A DNA stretch of 64,000 nt from assembly GCF_004353185.1 (NCBI RefSeq), contig NZ_SMUS01000004.1, positions 1-64,000 on the forward strand, read 5' to 3'. Below the pieces are notes generated by a model that was given only the letters and a program-made list of their open reading frames with translations, did not search any database and had not been told where the DNA came from. Shown here piece after piece: positions 36,600-45,505 of the stretch (the stretch's first letter is position 1; each line of letters starts with the position of its first letter). A program made the position numbers and the translations under genes. The DNA comes from Clostridium cuniculi. GTDB taxonomy: Bacteria > Bacillota > Clostridia > Clostridiales > Clostridiaceae.

Positions 36600-37407
36600 T
36601 TGTGATTTATCTATATATTAAACAGTTCCATGTATTTTTACTAACAATTCCATCTGGTGTTAATCCATTATCTTTTTAGAATTTTACTACTGCATTATAA
36701 GTATCTGTTCCAAAAACTCCATCTGCTCCATACTTCCCTAAATCATATCCTAAACTTATTAATTTTTGTTGTAATAGCTTAGTTATGTTTCCTTTTGAGC
36801 CCTTCTTTAAAGTTAGACACCCACTAATGTATTAGGGCCTGAATAACCGTCTACTTTTTGATTACTAAGCCCTTGCTTGTTACACTCTGTTTGTAAATCC
36901 CACACTCATTTATTTATATTACTTACAACTGCAGTGTTATCATTATTTGTAGTTGTTTGTATTTCATTTTCTATATGTCCTGTTAATGCGTCAACAATAG
37001 CTTTTGCAACATCTTTATATCCTACTTTAAATACTTATCTGCGTCGTCTGTATCTACAAAGCACACTTCTATAAGCATACTTCTTGTCTTTTGTTTTTCT
37101 TATTACATAAAGCCCTGTTCCTTCTTTAACTCCCCTATTAGGAATACCTAATGCACTTGATATATTAGCGCAAACATCTAAAGCATACTGATATTGTCTA
37201 CCCTTATATGTGTAAACTTCACCCCCTCTTCCTCCTCCTGCATTAAAATGAATACTAATAAACCATATTTTCTCTTTCTTTTAATAATCTTCTTACTTTA
37301 TTTCCTACAAATCTCGTGTGTTCTCCTTCTCTTATTCTTCCTACAGCTCCTGAACCATCTCTGCTTATTGTATTTCCATCATCTACTCCACAAGTTGTTT
37401 TTTTCAT
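36600..37407 (-). pseudogene. Broken N-acetylmuramoyl-L-alanine amidase gene with peptidoglycan-binding end (copy B)
   Basis: The ATG at 37407 begins MKKTTCGVDDGNTISRDGSG; GEHTRFVGNKVRRLLKE follows, then a frameshift to the Amidase_3 block SIHFNAGGGRGGEVY, IPNRGVKEGTGLYVIRKTK, a damaged stretch, and FKVGYKDVAKAIVDALTG. A peptidoglycan-binding repeat end follows (WDLQTECNKQGLSNQKVDGY, then a damaged second repeat). Several stops and frameshifts disable it. Endolysins and autolysins of Clostridium have this domain order. Its upstream leader (hairpin AAGAGAG/CTCTCTT at 37450-37471 and repeat copy E) matches that of copy A. Confidence 0.82.
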
Positions 37408-37449
37408 AATTAAAACCTTCTTTCTTTTAAGTATTTTTTATAAAATAAA

Positions 37450-37560
37450 AAGAGAGTCAATTATCTCTCTTAATAATTTTTATTCTATTTTTAGAGTCGT
37501 TTATCATAATAAAGTATTTATTATAAAAATAAATGTTATATAATAATTGTTCATGTATAA
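37450..37560 (-). repeat. Leader hairpin and repeat copy E upstream of amidase pseudogene B
   Basis: AAGAGAG pairs with CTCTCTT at 37450-37471, followed by CTATTTTTAGAGTCGTTTATC at 37485-37505 and an AT-rich tail shared with copies B and C. The motif is about 78 bp before the amidase ATG. Confidence 0.7.
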
Positions 37561-37665
37561 ATCATATTAAGTCATTACTCGTGTATATTTTATTTATTCA
37601 TGAACAGAATAAAGATGTAATAGCCCCTATTATTACATTCAATGCTATTTTTTTAGCAATTTAAC

Positions 37666-37710
37666 ATAATAAGGTCAGGATCATTTTTATATGATTTTGG
37701 CCTTATTATT
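37666..37710. terminator. Hairpin terminator of the repeat family
   Basis: AATAAGGTCAGGATCAT pairs imperfectly with ATGATTTTGGCCTTATT around a 6-base loop, with A/T runs. Its position relative to repeat copy E parallels the hairpins at 33470 (copy B) and 33737 (copy C). Confidence 0.75.
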
Positions 37711-37724
37711 TTATAAATAAAAAA

Positions 37725-38400
37725 AGTGGCTTTCGCCACACTCCCTTCGGGAATTAATTTTTGAATATTCTGATAAGCATAGGTTCGTATAGTCCTATGC
37801 TTATTTATTGTTTGTATTCTTTTCCATATACACCTGTATAATTTTTAGGTTTCATTATTCCTCCAACTACGTTGTCCTCGGAATTATTCTACCACTAAGT
37901 ATTCCTTTTGTAATCGCATATATTTCAATAGCTTCTTCTAATTTCTCTTCTGCCTAGTATATTTAATAATACCTTCTGCCACCTTTTTCTTAGTGCCTCA
38001 AATACAAAATGTCTTATATGTCTCCATTCTATGGTTTTTCCTTTGCCACATTCAGTAACCATCATATGAACATGAGGATTCCATTTTAAATCTCTCCCAA
38101 AAGTATGTATTACTGTAACTATACCTGGTGTAAACTGTTGGCTTTTATTTAAACTATGCATCCAACTCGTAACAGCTTTAGCTGCGCATTTCGGAAGTAT
38201 TTTTAACCTTTATCTATTCATACAAAAAAACTTTCTTAATTCCTCTGAGATTGTAAATACAATATGTATATGCTTAACATTTATTAAATTACCAAGCATA
38301 TTGTCTATCCAATTATCTGTATAAACTTTACCACAAGAAGTACAGAATCTACCTCTAATTATAATTTACTAATTTACCACAAAAAATAGCAGAAGGCTAG
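37725..38400 (-). pseudogene. Decayed IS91-type (Y2 / zinc-ribbon) transposase element
   Basis: Reading leftward from about 38400: a zinc-ribbon piece with FCTSCGKVYTDNWIDNML, then HIHIVFTISEELRKFF, and in frame at 38161-37925 the segment IVTVIHTFGRDLKWNPHVHM, where H-V-H is the metal site of Y2_Tnp (PF04986) rolling-circle transposases. The catalytic tyrosine region is deleted. The left end carries hairpins GTGGC/GCCAC (37726-37739), TCCC/GGGA (37742-37752) and a perfect TAAGCATAGG/CCTATGCTTA (37774-37803), plausible remains of the terminal structure or a terminator. Confidence 0.75.
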
Positions 38401-38424
38401 ATTTCATCTAACTTTCAGCCATTG

Positions 38425-38524
38425 AAATATTAAAAATATGTAACAAAAACTCTAAACAACACTTTAAATACATTTACCGGCAATGTTATGGAAAAAAAGA
38501 GAAATAAATATAATTTCTCTAAAG
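38425..38524. repeat. Imperfect direct repeat, right copy
   Basis: Partner of 34047-34145 (shared AAAAACTCTAAACAACACTT). It ends in an AGAGAAAT/ATTTCTCT inverted repeat, where the left copy has GGGAA...TTCC. It lies between the IS91-type remnant and the integrase remnant. Confidence 0.65.
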
Positions 38525-38689
38525 AATTTTTCCTTATCCCCAAGATAAAAATCTTTCTATTTCTGCTCTTCTAACTTTTAACCTTCCAAATTAGTGCTTT
38601 TAAAAATCCTTTCTCTATTAATCAATTAGCACTTTTTTATGATGTTCCTGTTGAGATGACTTAGCTTTAATAGAAAAAGATTGTATTAA

Positions 38690-39449
38690 AATGAATATTT
38701 AGATCTTTGGTTTAATAATTATGTTTTAATCAACTGTAAATATGGAACCTCAGACTATTATAGCAGAATAATAAATACTCATTTAAAACCTTATTTTAAA
38801 TCTATGAAATTAAAAAGAAATATCAGACTTAAAGATTATATCATATAATGATTTTAATAAAATATTAGAGCGTTTTCCTTTTTGAAGTAGCTTTTATATC
38901 CCATTGCAAATTGCTTTTCATACTGGAATGAGAGGTAGAGAAATTACAGCTTTAAAATGGAAAAATGTAGACTTAGAAAATAAAATAATTTCTGTAAAAC
39001 ATACTTTAGTTTCAAAAGGAAGAGCTATATTTGAACTTGGAACACCTAAAACTAAATCCTCTTATAGAAAAATAGATATAGGTGATACTTTAGTTTCAAT
39101 ATTAAAAAGACATAAACTATATCAAAAAGAAAATAAATTAAAATACGGTTCTTACTACACAAATAGCAACTTTGTTTGTACTAAAGAAAATGGTGAGCTT
39201 GTAACTACTGATAGTTTAAAATATTTATCAAGAGTTGTTAATTATGATTTAAAAATATCTTTTAATTTTCATTCACTTAGACATACACATGCAACAATGT
39301 TAATAGAAAACGGAGCTAATATTAAAACTATCCAAAAAAGATTAGGACATTCTAAGTTATCAACAACAATGGATACTTATGCACATGTAACAGATAAAAT
39401 GAAAACAGAAGTTGTGAATATATTAGAAAATATTATTGCCGACATTTGA
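38690..39449 (+). pseudogene. Tyrosine recombinase (integrase) with broken N-terminus
   Basis: The catalytic domain is intact in one frame (38904-39449): HTGMRGREITALKW holds the first Arg, TPKTKSSYRKIDIG the Lys region, FHSLRHTHATM the H-x-x-R, LGHSKLSTTMDTYAHV the final His and the nucleophilic Tyr. The SAM-like core-binding domain upstream is recognisable only across frameshifts and stops (WFNNYVLINCKYGTSDYYSR, INTHLKPYFKSMKL). It looks like a phage or ICE integrase left behind when the rest of the element eroded. The 181-residue part has no ribosome binding site at 38904 and is unlikely to act alone. Confidence 0.8.
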
Positions 39450-39477
39450 TTATTTACGTTGGCAAATTGTCGGCAAT
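39435..39477. other. Inverted repeat at the integrase 3' end (terminator or attachment-site candidate)
   Basis: ATTGCCGACA and TGTCGGCAAT form a perfect 10-bp inverted repeat 23 bases apart, spanning the integrase stop codon. A terminator is possible, though the T-run is absent; an integrase-proximal attachment or binding site is the other reading. Confidence 0.45.
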
Positions 39478-39516
39478 AACATATTTAGATTATATTATAT
39501 TAGCTAAACCCTATTA

Positions 39517-40869
39517 TTATTTAACTAACCTTACTACAGTTTCAGCATGTGGAGTATTTGGGAACATGTCTTTAACTGTGCTCTTATCAACTTTATATCC
39601 ATGAGCTAATAATACATCTAAGTTTTCAACCATTGTCTTTGGATTACATGAAACATAAATTATTTCAGGTGCATTAAATCTAATTACATAATCTAAAGCC
39701 TTTGGAGAAACACCACTTCTTGGTGGATCTAAGATGATTATATCTGGCTTATCCTTAACCTTCTTAATAGTTTCAGCAACATCACCAGCTATAAACTCAC
39801 AGTTATTTAATCCGTTAAGCTTAGCATTTTCTTTTGCTGCTTCAACAGCTTCTTCAATAAGTTCAAGTCCAACAACCTTCTTGGCATTAGGTGCAGCTAT
39901 TTGACCAATTGTACCAGTTCCACAATAAAGATCAAATACAACTTTATTTTCACCATCTCCCATAAAATCTCTAACTACACTGTAAAGAGATTCTGCTCCC
40001 TTAGAGTTAGTTTGGAAGAATGAGAATGGTGATATTTTAAATTTAAGACCAAGTAAAGTTTCAACTATGTAATCTCTTCCAAATAATACATTTACCTTTT
40101 CAGGTACAACTGCATCAGATAAAGAATTATTTTCAGTATGTAATATAGATACTAATTTACCTTTATAGTTTTGAGCTTTAAGTAATTCAGTATATTCTGT
40201 TAAGTCAAAATCTATTTGAGTTGTAGTTACTAAGTTAACCATAAGTTCACCAGTATTAGTAGCTTTTCTGATAACTAAATGTCTTAAATAACCTTCTCTT
40301 TTCATTACTCTATAATAAGGTAATCCTGTTTTTCTAAAGTAATCTACAGTTGTTTTAAGAACAGTTCTAAAATCTTCATCAACTATCATACAGTTATCAA
40401 CTGTTAATACACCAAAAGACTTTCCTTTCATGTGCATTCCTAAAGTAAGTTCTCCACCTTTTTCTAAATCTCCAAAAGTGAATTCCATTTTATTTCTATA
40501 TTCCCAGCAATTTTCACTACCTTTTACTCCAAGGTACATTCCCATAGGTAGGTCCTTTTCTTCAAAAAGATCGCAAATTTCATCACTTAATAATTCTAAT
40601 TGCTTTTCATAAGTTAAATTTTGAGAGCTACATCCTCCACATACTCCAAAATGAGGACATGGTGCTTCTATTTCATATCCAGCTTTTTCAATTACCTCTA
40701 CAAGCTTAGCTTCAGCATATCCTTCTCTATTTTTCTTAACTGTAGCTTTTACTGTTTGCCCAGGGAAAGCACCTTTCACATAAATATTCTTTCCTTCACA
40801 CTCTGAAATTCCTGTTGAAGGAAATTTTATATTGTTTATTTTTAATGTTAATTGACTTCCTCTTTTCAT
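39517..40869 (-). CDS. rlmD: 23S rRNA (uracil-5-)-methyltransferase, RlmD/TrmA family
   Basis: The protein (450 residues from this start) has an N-terminal TRAM-like domain, a [4Fe-4S] cluster motif [14 protein letters not shown], and the SAM methyltransferase domain: [37 protein letters not shown], and the catalytic cysteine in YVSCNPKTM. It methylates a uridine in 23S rRNA. ATG at 40869 has GGAG six bases upstream; a TTG 12 bp earlier is unlikely. It begins the conserved backbone to the right of the eroded island. Several RlmD/RlmCD-like paralogs exist in Clostridium, so the exact target uridine is not certain. Confidence 0.9.
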   Translation of the reverse strand: MKRGSQLTLKINNIKFPSTGISECEGKNIYVKGAFPGQTVKATVKKNREGYAEAKLVEVIEKAGYEIEAPCPHFGVCGGCSSQNLTYEKQLELLSDEICDLFEEKDLPMGMYLGVKGSENCWEYRNKMEFTFGDLEKGGELTLGMHMKGKSFGVLTVDNCMIVDEDFRTVLKTTVDYFRKTGLPYYRVMKREGYLRHLVIRKATNTGELMVNLVTTTQIDFDLTEYTELLKAQNYKGKLVSILHTENNSLSDAVVPEKVNVLFGRDYIVETLLGLKFKISPFSFFQTNSKGAESLYSVVRDFMGDGENKVVFDLYCGTGTIGQIAAPNAKKVVGLELIEEAVEAAKENAKLNGLNNCEFIAGDVAETIKKVKDKPDIIILDPPRSGVSPKALDYVIRFNAPEIIYVSCNPKTMVENLDVLLAHGYKVDKSTVKDMFPNTPHAETVVRLVK

Positions 40870-40963
40870 CTTACGCTCCAATCTAAAAATTAATTATTTA
40901 TTATAAAAAAATCATAAATTTTAACTTCTAACTATTAGTATTATACATTAAAACAAAAATAAA

Positions 40964-40995
40964 AACACCTCTATAAATTATTATAAAGGTGCTTT
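40964..40995. terminator. Terminator between the RDD-protein gene and rlmD
   Basis: AAACACCTCTATAAA pairs with TTTATAAAGGTGCTTT with one bulge, with A/T-rich flanks. It lies just past the RDD gene's stop on the minus strand. Confidence 0.7.
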
Positions 40996-41001
40996 ATAAA
41001 G

Positions 41002-41397
41002 TTATCTAAATATGAATTTTTTTCCTAAAGTTTTTCCGTGTAAAACTTCTTGTAAAATTGGATAATATAGTATGTTACTTATTACATAAATAATCATAAA
41101 TACTTCTTCTCTTAAAGCTACTCTATATCCAAAAACTTTTAAAGCTAAATCAAATATTCCAAACACTACCAATGCTAAAGCTATAACAAATATTTGATCT
41201 AATATTCCACTTAAAATAACTTTTGTATAGTGAAGAAACTTACCATCAGCCTTTATTTCTTCATCCCTTATAAATTCTCTAGCTTCTGCAGCTTTCTCTT
41301 CAGCTAAATATACCTTTGCTTCCTCTAAAACCTCTGGCGATACGGAATTATCATTATTTTCAGCTGAATTAACCTTTTCTTTATTGTTATCTACCAT
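41002..41397 (-). CDS. RDD-family small membrane protein
   Basis: The 131-residue protein has an acidic soluble N-terminus (about 65 residues with many Glu/Ala) and two hydrophobic spans (GILDQIFVIALALVVFGIFD and EVFMIIYVISNILYYPILQE), ending GKTLGKKFIFR. The Asp in span 1 and the G-x-T-L-G-K end are the RDD signature; the third span of typical RDD proteins is missing. GGAGG lies 6 bp before the ATG at 41397. RDD proteins have been linked to ion exchange, but the role here is unknown. Confidence 0.7.
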   Translation of the reverse strand: MVDNNKEKVNSAENNDNSVSPEVLEEAKVYLAEEKAAEAREFIRDEEIKADGKFLHYTKVILSGILDQIFVIALALVVFGIFDLALKVFGYRVALREEVFMIIYVISNILYYPILQEVLHGKTLGKKFIFR

Positions 41398-41442
41398 CTC
41401 TACCTCCATAGAATTTATATTTATATAATTAAAGCTTATTAT

Positions 41443-42111
41443 TTACTTAAAGTTATATACTCTACTTTCTAATTTATAAAGTAAAAAGTCTTCTGTAATT
41501 GTTATTGTTTCTTTTAAACCATCAACATTATTTGTTATAGTTTCTATACCCTCATCTGTACCATTTTTAATTGCATCATATATTTGTTTATCTAACTCAG
41601 TATAATCTCTGTCATAATCACCAGTAAATGCTTGTGAAAAAGCTGATAATGATAAATTTTCAAAATCAAATTTTCCTGTTTCTAATATAGTCTTTTTATC
41701 TAACTTATATCCTAATTTCATTTCTAATTTTCCATTAGCTAAATCTGAACCATATTGTTTGAAACCAAAGTATAAACTTTCTAATCTCTCTGCATCCGGA
41801 ATATCAAAATATACATAAGTATCATTAACTGATTCACCATTCTCTTCTTTTATTTCATCTTCTGTAATATCATAATCTAATGAATATCCTTTAGCTGTTG
41901 ATTCTACACTTGCTAATGACTTTTCATATAATTCTTTAACTTCTTCTCTAGTATAATCTTCTGACCATTTTCCTGGAAGTATATCTACATTTTCAACTGC
42001 TGTCTTTTGATTATCTTCTGCTGTCTTTCCCTCACCGTTGTTACTTGAGCATCCTACTACACTAATAGCTAACATTGCAACTAATGCTAAAGATATTGCC
42101 TTCTTCTTCAT
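41443..42111 (-). CDS. Putative lipoprotein of unknown function
   Basis: The 222-residue protein has a lipoprotein signal (KKKAISLALVAMLAISVVGC, Cys at about residue 21) followed by an Asn/Glu/Lys linker and a mostly alpha/beta domain with YTREEVKELYEKSLASV and YDRDYTELDKQIYDAI. No known family was recognised. It should be tethered to the outer face of the membrane. It is encoded between the RDD protein and ComEA genes without obvious functional linkage. Confidence 0.75.
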   Translation of the reverse strand: MKKKAISLALVAMLAISVVGCSSNNGEGKTAEDNQKTAVENVDILPGKWSEDYTREEVKELYEKSLASVESTAKGYSLDYDITEDEIKEENGESVNDTYVYFDIPDAERLESLYFGFKQYGSDLANGKLEMKLGYKLDKKTILETGKFDFENLSLSAFSQAFTGDYDRDYTELDKQIYDAIKNGTDEGIETITNNVDGLKETITITEDFLLYKLESRVYNFK

Positions 42112-42237
42112 GTTCTTACCCCCTACACTATTATTTAACTTAATAATATGTTTTCCTAAATCTTATTAATTATAACATTAATCCCCTGTGTTTTTAAAGC
42201 ATTTGAAAACATATTTATGTAAAATTCACATTATAAT

Positions 42238-42936
42238 CTACAACTTAATGCTATCCTTTATTTTTTCAAAGGTCTTTTCTCCTATTCCATCAACATTTTT
42301 TAATTCCTCAATAGATTTAAATCCATTATTTTTTTCTCTATATAAGATTATAGACTTAGCTTTTACTTCTCCTATACCTGGAATTTCTTTAAGTTTACTT
42401 ATATCTGAATCATTTATACTTATTTTTCCATCATCATTATCTTCATTTATTTCACTGTAATCTACTTCTTCCTCTATGTTAACATCATTTATATTTCTAA
42501 TTATTATTAACTCATGATTGCTAATTTCCTTGGCTCTATTTATATTTGAAATATCTGCTTCCTTTGTTAATCCCCCTGCCATTTCAATTAAATCTTTAAT
42601 TATACTTCCTTCATTTAAAGTATAAACATCTGGATTCATTACTTCTCCCTTAATTTCAACTACGATTGTATTATTAGAATTTGTTTTTAAATTGCTATTC
42701 TCAGTACTACTCTCAATAAATACCTCATTATTATCTTCCTGAGTTTCTTTTAAATAATCAGTATTGTTATTCTCTTTTTCAATACTAATATTATCTTCAT
42801 CTATAAAAATATTTTGCATATATTCATCTTTAAAAACATTATTTCTATTTTTTCCGTATGTTAATAGTGACACACTTACTGTTATAAATAGAACTATTAT
42901 TATTCCTATTACCTTTTTATTTTTTAAATTATCCAT
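42238..42936 (-). CDS. comEA: ComEA-like DNA-binding protein
   Basis: The 232-residue protein from this start has an N-terminal membrane anchor, an SLBB domain (VVEIKGEVMNPDVYTLNEGS through NHELIIIRN), an acidic linker, and a C-terminal helix-hairpin-helix pair (LKEIPGIGEVKAKSIILYRE, then LKNVDGIGEKTFEKIKDSI). ComEA binds incoming DNA at the outer membrane face in competence. GGAGGGAG lies just before the ATG at 42936; upstream in-frame ATGs are not favoured. No comEC is visible nearby. Confidence 0.9.
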   Translation of the reverse strand: MDNLKNKKVIGIIIVLFITVSVSLLTYGKNRNNVFKDEYMQNIFIDEDNISIEKENNNTDYLKETQEDNNEVFIESSTENSNLKTNSNNTIVVEIKGEVMNPDVYTLNEGSIIKDLIEMAGGLTKEADISNINRAKEISNHELIIIRNINDVNIEEEVDYSEINEDNDDGKISINDSDISKLKEIPGIGEVKAKSIILYREKNNGFKSIEELKNVDGIGEKTFEKIKDSIKL

Positions 42937-43073
42937 TATCTCCCTCCTCATACTCCTTATAATTATTGACATAAATTACATTTTTAAACTTTTACAGTGA
43001 ATTTATCTATGGAATTCTTCTTATTTTTTTGGTAAACTTATAAGATATAAGATGTAACTTAAGGGAGAGATTT

Positions 43074-44384
43074 ATGAAAAAATTATTATGCAAAACGTTT
43101 GCTTTGGTGTTTTTACTTACAAGCGTGTTAACCAACCTTACAACAATAAGCTCTTTTGCACTACCTAATTTATATTCTGAAGCTATTTATCTTATGGATA
43201 CAACTACAGGAAAAGTACTTTATGAAAAAAACGCTAATGTTCAATATATGCCTGCTTCAACTACTAAAGTAATGACAGCAATACTTGCATTAGAAAACTG
43301 TCAATTAGATGAACAGGTAACTATAGGAGAAAATCCACCATTAGTAGATGGCTCTGCAATCGGACTTGCTCAAGGCGAAGTTTATACAATAGAGGAATTA
43401 CTTTTAGGATTGCTTCTGGAATCTGGAAACGATTGTGCTGAAGCTATTGCTGAACACATAGCTGGTTCCAATGAGGAATTCGCAAAATTAATGAATAAAA
43501 AGGCTAAAGAACTTGGTGCAACTAATACTAATTTTAAAAATCCAAGTGGATTAACTGAAGAAGGTCATTTAACTACAGCTCATGATTTAGCTTTAATAAT
43601 GGCATATGCATCTCAAAATGAAGATTTTGTTAGAATAGCTAGAACTCCATCTCACTTTTATGAAACCCATCCATTTTCAGATGGTAGTGAAAAGTGGGCA
43701 ATTAATAAAAATCCTCTACTTAAAGAAGATTCAAACTATAAATATCAATATGCCTATTGTGGTAAAACAGGTTATACTATAGCTGCAAATCACTCATATA
43801 CAGCTGTAGCAAAAAAAGATAATCAAACTATAGTTGGTGCTTTCTTAAATGCAACTGATAAAGATGGATTATATACAAGCGTAGGTCAATTATTTGATTG
43901 GGGATTTGAGAACTTTAAAACTAAAAAAGTAGTTTCTAAAGGTGATAAATTAGATGATTATTCTCTAGATAATTCTACATCTATCCCTTTATTATCAACT
44001 GAAGACTTTTATTATACTTTTAATCTAAGTGAAGGTGAAAATATAACTAATCCTAACATATCCGTGGAATATGATAATAAAGATTTGACAACTACCTCAA
44101 TTAAAGAAGGCGATATTTTATTTGATGCTTCTCTTTTAATTAATGGTAATAAAGTCTCTGATATTAAATTAGCTAGTGGTGTAGATAGAGAATATACAAC
44201 TGAAGTTATGGTAAAGAACACCATAAAAAAAATTACTTCAAGTAAATATTTTATTTTAGGAATAATTGCTATTGTTATTATAATTATATTATTTTTAATA
44301 CTAATATCAGTAATACGTAATAAAAGACGTAGAAAAAAATTTTTAGCAAGACGTTCTTATATAAGAAATAAACATAATTTTTAA
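43074..44384 (+). CDS. dacF: D-alanyl-D-alanine carboxypeptidase (class C-type PBP5, DacF-like)
   Basis: The 436-residue protein has a signal peptide (about 1-29), the serine penicillin-binding motifs S-x-x-K (PASTTKVM), S-G-N (ESGNDCAEA) and K-T-G (YCGKTGYTI), a C-terminal beta domain, and a C-terminal membrane anchor (YFILGIIAIVIIIILFLILI) with a basic tail. It trims the terminal D-Ala of peptidoglycan stem peptides. GGGAGAG lies 6 bp before the ATG. It is the only intact plus-strand housekeeping gene here, divergent from comEA. Confidence 0.92.
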   Translation: MKKLLCKTFALVFLLTSVLTNLTTISSFALPNLYSEAIYLMDTTTGKVLYEKNANVQYMPASTTKVMTAILALENCQLDEQVTIGENPPLVDGSAIGLAQGEVYTIEELLLGLLLESGNDCAEAIAEHIAGSNEEFAKLMNKKAKELGATNTNFKNPSGLTEEGHLTTAHDLALIMAYASQNEDFVRIARTPSHFYETHPFSDGSEKWAINKNPLLKEDSNYKYQYAYCGKTGYTIAANHSYTAVAKKDNQTIVGAFLNATDKDGLYTSVGQLFDWGFENFKTKKVVSKGDKLDDYSLDNSTSIPLLSTEDFYYTFNLSEGENITNPNISVEYDNKDLTTTSIKEGDILFDASLLINGNKVSDIKLASGVDREYTTEVMVKNTIKKITSSKYFILGIIAIVIIIILFLILISVIRNKRRRKKFLARRSYIRNKHNF

Positions 44385-44395
44385 TTAAGAATTAT

Positions 44396-44440
44396 GAGTT
44401 AGAAATAATCTACTTTTAGTAAGGTTATCTCTAACTCTTT
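44396..44440. terminator. Bidirectional terminator between dacF and the pseudouridine synthase gene
   Basis: GAGTTAG pairs with CTAACTC, extended by weaker ATAATC/GGTTAT pairing, followed by TTTTATTTT on the plus strand. It lies between two convergent genes. Confidence 0.75.
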
Positions 44441-44444
44441 TATT

Positions 44445-45344
44445 TTAACCTCTTAACTTTTCTAGTAGTTCTTTTATGTCATTTGGTAATTCAGCTCTTA
44501 ATTCAAGTGGTTTTTTAGTTCTTGGTGACTTGAAATTTAATCCATATGCATGAAGTGCCTGCCTTGGTATAATCTCAGAATCCGATTCATCTCCATATAA
44601 AGTATCTCCATAAATCGGATGTCCTAATGAAGATAAATGTACCCTAATTTGATGAGTTCTACCAGTTTCAAGTAAACATTCAACTAAATCTGCATCCTTT
44701 AATCTTTCGATAACCTTATAGTGAGTAATACTTCTTTGGCCTCTCTCATCTACAACTCTTTTCATATTTCCTTCAAGTTCTGGTCTATATATTGGTTTAT
44801 CTATTGTTCCTTCCATTTCTTCCATATGACCATGAACTAAAGCTAGATATCTTTTGTCTATTTCATTTTGTTGCATATTATTAGATAATTCCATATGAGC
44901 ATATTGATTCTTAGCTATTATTATTAATCCTGATGTATCCATATCAAGTCTACTAACAAGCCTTACTATACAGTCTTGATTAGTCTCTTTAAAATAATAT
45001 AATAATGCATTTGCTAACGTTCCTGATTGATATCTTTTAGTTGGGTGAACAACCATATTCGGTCTTTTGTTTACAACTATAATTTCACTATCCTCATAAA
45101 CTATATCTATATCTATTTTTTCTGGCTCAATATTTTGACTTTCTTTTTTCTTTAAACTAATTGATATATTATCATTTTCTTTTAAAACATAATTCATTCT
45201 TACAGGAGTGTTATTTACTAGTATTCTTTTATCCATAGCAGCTCCTCTTATAAACCTTGAAGATAATTTCATCTCTTCTTTTAGATATTCTCTTATCTTT
45301 CTACCTTCAAAGCCTTTTTCTACGCTTTTTTCTAAAGTGCTCAT
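44445..45344 (-). CDS. RluA-family pseudouridine synthase (RluD-like)
   Basis: The 299-residue protein has an N-terminal S4 RNA-binding domain (IREYLKEEMKLSSRFIRGA) and the synthase domain with the catalytic Asp in LVSRLDMDTSGLIIIAKN, plus YLALVHGHM, ETGRTHQIRVHLSSLGHPI and YGDTLYGDE. It isomerises uridines in 23S rRNA. GGGAGGT precedes the ATG. RluD-like enzymes have several paralogs in clostridia, so the site is not assigned. Confidence 0.9.
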   Translation of the reverse strand: MSTLEKSVEKGFEGRKIREYLKEEMKLSSRFIRGAAMDKRILVNNTPVRMNYVLKENDNISISLKKKESQNIEPEKIDIDIVYEDSEIIVVNKRPNMVVHPTKRYQSGTLANALLYYFKETNQDCIVRLVSRLDMDTSGLIIIAKNQYAHMELSNNMQQNEIDKRYLALVHGHMEEMEGTIDKPIYRPELEGNMKRVVDERGQRSITHYKVIERLKDADLVECLLETGRTHQIRVHLSSLGHPIYGDTLYGDESDSEIIPRQALHAYGLNFKSPRTKKPLELRAELPNDIKELLEKLRG

Positions 45345-45361
45345 ACTTTACCTCCCTTAAA

Positions 45362-45495
45362 TAATTAAGAGTTAAGAATTAAGAATTAAGAATTATTGCT
45401 TAAACTGCTCTTTGCAGTTTATCACACTTCATTTTTAAAGTCATTTTCATACTTTAAATTTAAACTCTTAACTCTACATTCTTAACTCTAAACTA
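45362..45495. repeat. Palindromic element with heptamer arms (copy 1)
   Basis: Four heptamers TTAAGAR (45365-45392), then a central hairpin AAACTGC-TCTTT-GCAGTTT, a spacer, and an inverse arm with CTCTTAACTCT and TTCTTAACTCTAA. It sits between the pseudouridine synthase and LCP genes. Its architecture matches the element at 55022-55136 although the sequence differs. Confidence 0.75.
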
Positions 45496-45505
45496 AAAAT
45501 GTATT

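Noticed and set aside
36877..37543. Plus-strand ORFs over amidase pseudogene B
   Set aside because: They are antisense to the recognisable amidase remnants and have low-complexity hydrophobic sequence.
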